This document shows, piece by piece, positions 6,596 to 10,521 of a stretch of 10,521 nt of DNA. The position numbers and the translations under genes are program-made. This DNA comes from Acetobacteraceae bacterium. Its GTDB lineage: Bacteria > Pseudomonadota > Alphaproteobacteria > Acetobacterales > Acetobacteraceae. The stretch covers positions 1 through 10,521 of the forward strand of contig JANXRT010000058.1 of NCBI GenBank assembly GCA_025356735.1, given 5' to 3'. Position 1 is the first letter of the stretch; every line of letters begins with the position of its first letter. The notes below the pieces were generated by a model. The model saw nothing but the letters and a program-made list of their open reading frames with translations, did not search any database and was not told the DNA's origin.

Positions 6596-7287
6596 AGGAT
6601 ATTTGGGCGGTCGTGCCGGTGAAGGAGATCGACGGCGCCAAGCATCGGCTATCGGCCATGCTGACGCCGCCGCAGCGCCAGGCGCTGGCGGGCGCGATGC
6701 TGCGCGACGTGCTGCGGGCGCTGCTGGCGGTGCGCGAGCTTGCCGGCATCCTAGTCGTGACGCTCGATCCGCACGCCACCGAGCTGTGCCGGACGCTCGG
6801 GTTGCGGGTGGTGACCGACGGCGCGCGCGATGGCCACACCGGCGCGGTCGAGGCCGGCGGGCGGGTGCTGCTGGCTGAGGGCCGGGGCGGGATGCTGACG
6901 GTGCCGGGCGACATTCCGCGTATCCAGGCCGAGGAGGTCAGCCGGCTGATCGCCGCGCACCTTCCGGGGCCTTCGTTCACGATCGTCCCGGCGCATGACG
7001 AGCTGGGCTCCAACGCCGTGCTGCTCAGCCCACCGAACGTCGTAAAACTGCGGTTTGGCGAGGACAGCTATTTCCCGCATCTGGATGCCGCGCGCAAAGC
7101 CGGCATCGAACCGACCGTGGTGCGGCTGGCGGGGATCGGCATGGATATCGACCTTCCGGCGGATCTCGACAGGTTCCTGGCGCTGGAGCCGCGCATCGAG
7201 ACTGAGACATTGGCGTGTTTAGAAAGCATGGGGCTCTGCCCCAAACCCTGCAAAGGGGCCGTCGCCCCTTTGAACCCCCCTACTTAA
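6592..7287 (+). CDS. cofC: 2-phospho-L-lactate/PEP/3-phosphoglycerate guanylyltransferase
   Basis: CofC (FbiD) is the small MobA-like nucleotidyltransferase that activates a three-carbon phospho-acid with GTP for CofD. The 231-residue product starts WAVVPVKEIDGAKHRLSAML (5-24), the substrate/nucleotide loop, and has the metal-binding VPGDIP (104-109), GSNAVLLSPP (139-148) and MDIDLPADLDRFL (184-196) blocks. Which phospho-acid it uses (2-phospholactate, PEP or 3-phosphoglycerate) cannot be decided by eye. The ATG overlaps the cofD stop. From about Gly214 on, the C-terminus (GLCPKPCKGAVAPLNPPT) is encoded by repeat copy 2, not by conserved gene sequence. The TAA stop is shared over TTAA with the opposing GMC gene. 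Confidence 0.93.
   Translation: MKDIWAVVPVKEIDGAKHRLSAMLTPPQRQALAGAMLRDVLRALLAVRELAGILVVTLDPHATELCRTLGLRVVTDGARDGHTGAVEAGGRVLLAEGRGGMLTVPGDIPRIQAEEVSRLIAAHLPGPSFTIVPAHDELGSNAVLLSPPNVVKLRFGEDSYFPHLDAARKAGIEPTVVRLAGIGMDIDLPADLDRFLALEPRIETETLACLESMGLCPKPCKGAVAPLNPPT
7230..7279. repeat. Dispersed GC-rich double-hairpin repeat, copy 2, inside the cofC 3' end
   Basis: The element has GGGGC-TCT-GCCCC (7230-7242) followed by a perfect 9-bp stem CAAAGGGGC-CGTC-GCCCCTTTG (7251-7272). The first 19 bases equal copy 1 at 1077; the second hairpin differs in sequence but keeps the same position and design. It lies at a convergent junction, as copy 1 does, but here it is translated as the last 17 or so codons of cofC. 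A role as a bidirectional transcript end is plausible but not shown by a T-tract. Confidence 0.8.
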
Positions 7288-8861
7288 GTCAGGCGCTGCT
7301 GCAGCCGGTCGGCTAGCCGCAGCGCCAGCGCGACGATGGTGAAGGTTGGGAACGCCCAGCCGCCGGTGGGGAACACCGAGCTGCCGGCTACGTAGAGGTT
7401 GTTGATGCCGTGAACGCGGCAGTCGGCGTCGACCACGCCGGCCGCGGGATCGTCGGACATCCTTGTCGTGCCCATGTGGTGCGCGGCGCCGCCCATGCCC
7501 TCATACGGGTTGCCGCCGGGCCGCAGCCATGGATCTAGCTGGACGCGGCCGAGGCCAAGCCGGGCGAGCTCGGCGGCGAAACGCATCGCCGCTACCTCAT
7601 AGGTATGGCGATCGAGCTCGGTCAGGCGCCAATCCAGCCTGACCTCGCGCTGGCCGAGCGCGTCGATCCGGTCGCCGAGGGTGACGCGGCTATCGGGATT
7701 CGGCGCCTGCTCGAAAAAGCCCAGCAGCTCGATGCGGTGGCCGACGACCGCCGGCCGGCCGCGCATCAGGCGGAACAGGCTGGGTGCGACGTCGCCGAGG
7801 TCGGCGGCGATGCGCAGGATCTGGCTGGGCAGGTGGCTGGGTGCGCCTGCGGACAGATCATGGCGCAGGGTGCGCAACGCGGTGATGCCGTCGGCGACGT
7901 TCTCCTCATAGTCGTCCGGGCGGACGCGGCCGTTCAGCGTTTGTTGTTGCCGCTGCAACGTTTCGGACAGGACGATTTCCGGATAGATCGGCAGCGTGCG
8001 GTCGGACAGGTGCCGGTCGTAGGCTTCGGTCAGCCGGTCCGGATGCTCCGAGACGACGCCGCCGAGCTGGCCGCTCGGGTGATCCATGAAGAACCGCCCG
8101 ACGTTTCCGCAATCGTTGCCGAGACCCGGCTTGCAGACCGAGTTCGACAGCAGCAGCAGGCGCGCGTTCTCGATGCCGCCGCAGGCGAGCACGAAATATC
8201 GCGCCCGCACGCTGCCTTTGCGGCCGTCCAGGCCGCGCAGCGAAGCCTGCCGCACCGATGTTGCGGCTTCGTTGGTGTCGAACTCGACCAGGTTGGCGTT
8301 CAGCAGGACCGTGACGTTGGCGGCCCGTTCGAGTTGCGCGCGGAAAACCTCGCCCAGGCGCGGCTGTCGGCTGGACATGCTGTAGAGGCTGGTGAACAGG
8401 GCCGGGTCGAAGCCGATCGGCCGGTGCGGCATGCGGGACAGGAGGCCGGGATCGCCGAACCTGTGATCGGGCAGGTCGAGGATCGGGCGGGCGCGGTCGT
8501 AGTACGGCTCCAGCGTCGCACGGGTGATCGGCCATCCGCTATGGGGTACCCACGGGCGAACGGCCATGTCGGAAGCGTCGAGCGGGATGCAGCCGCCGCC
8601 CCAGTGGCCGGTAGTGCCGCCGAAGTAGCGCAGGCGGGAGGCCGCCAAATCCATAATCGGAGGCTGGCCGACGGACTGGCCCTCGTACAGCGCCTGGATC
8701 TCGCCATCCGGCTCCAGCCCGCCGCTTTCGACGACGTAGACGGACAGGCCGGTGCCGGCGAGGGTGTGGGCGATGGTGATGCCGGCGGCGCCGGCGCCGA
8801 TTACGCATAGGTCGGCGTGGAACTCGGCCGGGGTGGCGGCCGCGCGGAAGTCGAGGATCAT
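7284..8861 (-). CDS. GMC-family FAD-dependent dehydrogenase (sugar/alcohol dehydrogenase large-subunit type)
   Basis: This 525-residue flavoprotein has an N-terminal FAD fold with GAGAAG (22-27) and the ribose-binding Glu45, then GGTTGHWGGG (81-90) and the C-terminal HHMGTTRM (461-468) and NNLYVAGSSVFPTGG segments of the GMC group. It resembles large subunits of gluconate, fructose and sorbitol dehydrogenases, which oxidise sugars or polyols at the periplasmic side and pass electrons on. It has no signal peptide; in such complexes the large subunit is exported with its Tat-tagged small subunit, which is coded just upstream (10-base gap). The position that is usually Asn or His in the C-terminal catalytic motif (NPTxTI) is Phe504 here (WAFPTFTI). 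The substrate cannot be assigned. No cytochrome c subunit follows; the gene ends tail to tail with cofC. Confidence 0.9.
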   Translation of the reverse strand: MILDFRAAATPAEFHADLCVIGAGAAGITIAHTLAGTGLSVYVVESGGLEPDGEIQALYEGQSVGQPPIMDLAASRLRYFGGTTGHWGGGCIPLDASDMAVRPWVPHSGWPITRATLEPYYDRARPILDLPDHRFGDPGLLSRMPHRPIGFDPALFTSLYSMSSRQPRLGEVFRAQLERAANVTVLLNANLVEFDTNEAATSVRQASLRGLDGRKGSVRARYFVLACGGIENARLLLLSNSVCKPGLGNDCGNVGRFFMDHPSGQLGGVVSEHPDRLTEAYDRHLSDRTLPIYPEIVLSETLQRQQQTLNGRVRPDDYEENVADGITALRTLRHDLSAGAPSHLPSQILRIAADLGDVAPSLFRLMRGRPAVVGHRIELLGFFEQAPNPDSRVTLGDRIDALGQREVRLDWRLTELDRHTYEVAAMRFAAELARLGLGRVQLDPWLRPGGNPYEGMGGAAHHMGTTRMSDDPAAGVVDADCRVHGINNLYVAGSSVFPTGGWAFPTFTIVALALRLADRLQQRLT

Positions 8862-8871
8862 GCGGCGGCGG

Positions 8872-9243
8872 CTAGGAAAGCGCGGCCAGGGCGAGCAGCC
8901 GGGCCTCGGTGCGCGAGAATATCCAGCCGTCTAGCACCGCCGTGTCGCCGGCGGCGAAATCGCGGGCGCGGCAGCGCGCGACGCGGGCCCGGATGGCGCC
9001 GGCAGGCTCGGAACCCGGCGCGGGGCGGAGAAGCGGCGCGGGATCGCGGTTTTGCGCGAGGTACAAGCGCCCGAGGCTTTGCGCCGCCGGTAGGTCGTCG
9101 AACAGCGCCTGGATGGCATTCCGGATGGGCCGGGGTGATTGCCTGGCGGCGCGACCGGGAACAAGCACCGCGGCAGCGCCGGCGGCGAGGATTTGCCGCC
9201 GGCCGGGAGCTGCCGGAGCATCGGGACGTGGAAAAAACCGCAT
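8872..9243 (-). CDS. Tat-exported small subunit of the adjacent GMC dehydrogenase
   Basis: The 123-residue protein begins with a basic stretch and a twin-arginine signal (GRRQIL, Arg15-Arg16) followed by a short hydrophobic Ala/Val-rich segment to about residue 30, then the mature domain. The blocks IQALFDDLP and, near the end, LDGWIFSRTEARLLALAAL are recurrent in small proteins coded next to GMC dehydrogenases (gluconate 2-dehydrogenase subunit 3/sorbitol dehydrogenase small-subunit type). Its likely job is to carry the cofactor-loaded GMC subunit through the Tat system and stabilise it. The start at 9243 is supported by AGGA 8 bases upstream. The TAG stop lies 10 bases before the GMC ATG, which itself has no good ribosome binding site, suggesting coupling. 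Assignment rests on motif recall and context. Confidence 0.78.
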   Translation of the reverse strand: MRFFPRPDAPAAPGRRQILAAGAAAVLVPGRAARQSPRPIRNAIQALFDDLPAAQSLGRLYLAQNRDPAPLLRPAPGSEPAGAIRARVARCRARDFAAGDTAVLDGWIFSRTEARLLALAALS

Positions 9244-9359
9244 CGACCTGATCCTACGCGAAACAAATATTCGATTATCAATTTTCCAAGCCTGAGGAAA
9301 TGTCAGAATTCCGAAATGGAGTCACCATGTCGTGAGCGGAGCGGCGTGGTTGCTGGGTT
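9244..9359 (-). promoter_or_regulatory. AT-richer intergenic region, probable promoter of the GMC pair
   Basis: This is the most AT-rich stretch of the window, especially 9260-9320, between two genes on the - strand. On the - strand GATAAT (9279 to 9274) matches five of six -10 consensus bases, but no -35 box is found at the normal 16-18 bp; CTGACA occurs 21 bp away. The promoter call is therefore only a suggestion. Confidence 0.35.
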
Positions 9360-9623
9360 TCATGGCAGAGGCCGTTTGCCGAAGCTGAGCGAGATGAAGG
9401 CGCCAATCCACGATCCGATGGCGGCGAACAGAACATAGACCCAGTTCTCGGTGTAGCTGATCACGGCGTAGGAGGAGAGCAGGTACCAGACGCTGCTCCA
9501 GGTTGCTGCCGGAACCCGCCGCCGGGATACGACGGCCGAGGTGAATTGGACATAGACCGCATCGGTGGCCGCGGTGGCGAGCACGACGGCGGCGGCAGTG
9601 AGGGGGTGGATGTCGAGTGTCAT
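9360..9623 (-). CDS. Small inner-membrane protein of unknown function
   Basis: The 87-residue product has two or three hydrophobic spans: about residues 9-28 (PLTAAAVVLATAATDAVYVQ), 44-57 (WYLLSSYAVISYTE as a less hydrophobic span) and 63-80 (YVLFAAIGSWIGAFISLS). Basic residues VSRRRVP lie after the first span. The TENWVYVLFAAIGSWIGAF segment looks like a conserved membrane family I have no name for. The ATG at 9623 is preceded by GGAAG with 5-base spacing; a longer in-frame start at 9686 would add a 21-residue polar extension that runs back through this ribosome binding site. It is divergent from chrA with a short shared control region, so it could be co-regulated, but nothing in the sequence ties it to chromate. 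Confidence 0.72.
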   Translation of the reverse strand: MTLDIHPLTAAAVVLATAATDAVYVQFTSAVVSRRRVPAATWSSVWYLLSSYAVISYTENWVYVLFAAIGSWIGAFISLSFGKRPLP

Positions 9624-9724
9624 TGCTGCTTCCGCGCTCGGGTGCCTGGCCTGATGAAGGTCATGGGCGACATCCGGCCGCGCCAAATCCTATGCTGCGG
9701 ACATCCTACGGCACGGAGGCCGCG
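9624..9724. promoter_or_regulatory. Divergent intergenic region between the small membrane protein and chrA
   Basis: About 100 bases separate the two divergent starts and should hold both promoters. I see no strong -35/-10 pair or operator palindrome in it. Confidence 0.3.
9715..9719 (+). promoter_or_regulatory. Strong ribosome binding site deciding the chrA TTG start
   Basis: GGAGG is placed 5 bases before TTG at 9725. The in-frame ATG at 9692 has no Shine-Dalgarno-like sequence before it, so the TTG is the better start. Confidence 0.6.
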
Positions 9725-10521
9725 TTGGCGTTGCGCAAATCGTATGTGGCATTCACGAGCCGAGCGGTGCCGCTGGGCGGCATCAACGGGCAGTTGCCGA
9801 GCTTCGGCGCGGCGATCCGGGTGTGGCTGAGCATCGGCTGCCTGTCGTTTGGCGGGCCGGCGGGGCAGATCGCGCTGCTGCATCGCGAGGTAGTGGATCG
9901 CCGGCGCTGGATCAGCGACCGACGGTTTCTGCATGCGCTGAATTTCTGCACGCTGCTGCCGGGGCCGGAGGCGCAGCAGCTGGCGACGTATCTCGGCTGG
10001 CTGATGCATGGCGTGAAGGGCGGGTTCGCGGCGGGGCTGCTGTTCGTCGTGCCGGGCGCTGCGGTAATGCTGGCGCTGTCGATTGTTTTCCTGAAGTTCG
10101 GCGCCGTGCCGTTGGTCGCGGCGGTGTTCTTTGGGCTGAAATCGGCGGTGCTGGTAATTGTGGTCGAGGCGCTGCTGCGGATCGGGCGGCGGGCGTTGAA
10201 GACGCGGGCCGCGTGGGGGTTGGCGGGCGCGGCGTTCGCGGCGTTGTTCCTGTTCGCCGTGCCGTTTCCTGTTGTGGTGCTGGGTGCCGGAGTGGTCGGC
10301 TATCTGGCGCCGAGCTATTTTACTGCGGGCGGGCATGGCAAGGCCGAGGATGGGCCGCCGGCCGCGCTGGATGCGGTGCTGGATGCCGATCCGGGGCGTG
10401 CCGTGCGGTTCGCCAAGGAGGCCCGCCGGGCCGGTGCGGTCACGGCAACGCTGTGGCTGCTGCCGTTGGTTCTGATTATGTGGCGCGGCGGCGTTTATGC
10501 CGATATCGCCTGGTTCTTTTC
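9725..10521 (+). CDS. chrA: Chromate transporter, CHR family (3' partial)
   Basis: The frame stays open to the window end (265 codons seen; full-length family members have about 400-450). The first CHR domain is unmistakable: SFGGPAGQIALLHREVV (41-57), RRWISDRRFLHALNFC (60-75) and LLPGPEAQQLATYLGW (78-93). Four or more membrane spans follow, around 100-124, 128-150, 158-192 and 237-252. ChrA exports chromate from the cytoplasm by proton-linked transport and gives chromate resistance; some CHR proteins have other or unknown anions. The start is taken as TTG at 9725 because of the GGAGG 5 bases upstream; an ATG at 9692 would add 11 residues. The second half of the protein is outside the window. 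Confidence 0.9.
   Translation, partial: MALRKSYVAFTSRAVPLGGINGQLPSFGAAIRVWLSIGCLSFGGPAGQIALLHREVVDRRRWISDRRFLHALNFCTLLPGPEAQQLATYLGWLMHGVKGGFAAGLLFVVPGAAVMLALSIVFLKFGAVPLVAAVFFGLKSAVLVIVVEALLRIGRRALKTRAAWGLAGAAFAALFLFAVPFPVVVLGAGVVGYLAPSYFTAGGHGKAEDGPPAALDAVLDADPGRAVRFAKEARRAGAVTATLWLLPLVLIMWRGGVYADIAWFF

Noticed and set aside
7605..8810. A 401-codon open frame on the + strand across the GMC gene
   Set aside because: It is antisense to a well-supported flavoprotein and shows no recognisable domain.
9620..10336. A 238-codon open frame on the - strand over chrA
   Set aside because: It is Arg/Gln/His/Pro-rich, antisense to conserved CHR-domain sequence, and has no motif.
1..10521. CRISPR array, tRNA, rRNA or insertion sequence
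   Set aside because: No regularly spaced direct repeats, cloverleaf-like or rRNA-like stretches, transposase frames or terminal inverted repeats were seen on reading through.

Overview
The window is high-GC, densely packed bacterial DNA. Codon usage is strongly G/C-ending, genes often overlap by 4 bp (ATGA or GTGA junctions), and a GGGGCTCTGCCCC-type dispersed repeat recurs. Together with the gene content (GMC dehydrogenase with a Tat small subunit, ChrA, PhnZ-like HD oxygenase, limonene-monooxygenase-like flavoenzyme) this suggests an alphaproteobacterium, perhaps Acetobacteraceae/Rhodospirillales. That placement is an inference from style, not from a marker gene.

Layout. (1) 2-1066 (+): 3' part of a luciferase-like flavin monooxygenase resembling limonene 1,2-monooxygenase. 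(2) 1067-1140: convergent junction holding repeat copy 1. (3) 1141-3767 (-): a two-gene, translationally coupled unit of a PhnZ-like HD-domain diiron oxygenase followed by a cytoplasmic molybdopterin/[4Fe-4S] oxidoreductase. (4) 3768-3879: divergent control region. (5) 3880-7287 (+): the centrepiece, a compact fgd-cofE-cofD-cofC operon, coding for an F420-dependent glucose-6-phosphate dehydrogenase homologue plus three of the enzymes that build coenzyme F420 from Fo. (6) Repeat copy 2 lies inside the 3' end of cofC, which meets the next gene tail to tail over a shared TTAA. (7) 7284-9243 (-): a GMC flavoprotein dehydrogenase preceded by its Tat-exported small subunit. (8) 9244-9359: an AT-richer control region. 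(9) 9360-9623 (-): a small conserved-looking membrane protein. (10) 9725-10521 (+): the N-terminal part of a chromate transporter (ChrA), cut by the window end.

How the genes work together. CofC and CofD make F420-0 (or a dehydro or 3-phosphoglycerate form) from Fo, and CofE adds glutamates. Fgd then reduces F420 with glucose-6-phosphate, so one transcript makes the cofactor and charges it. The Fo synthase (CofG/CofH or FbiC) and a dehydro-F420 reductase are not in the window and would have to be elsewhere. The GMC pair is a separate periplasm-facing oxidation system. No tRNA, rRNA, CRISPR array, insertion sequence or phage gene was seen.
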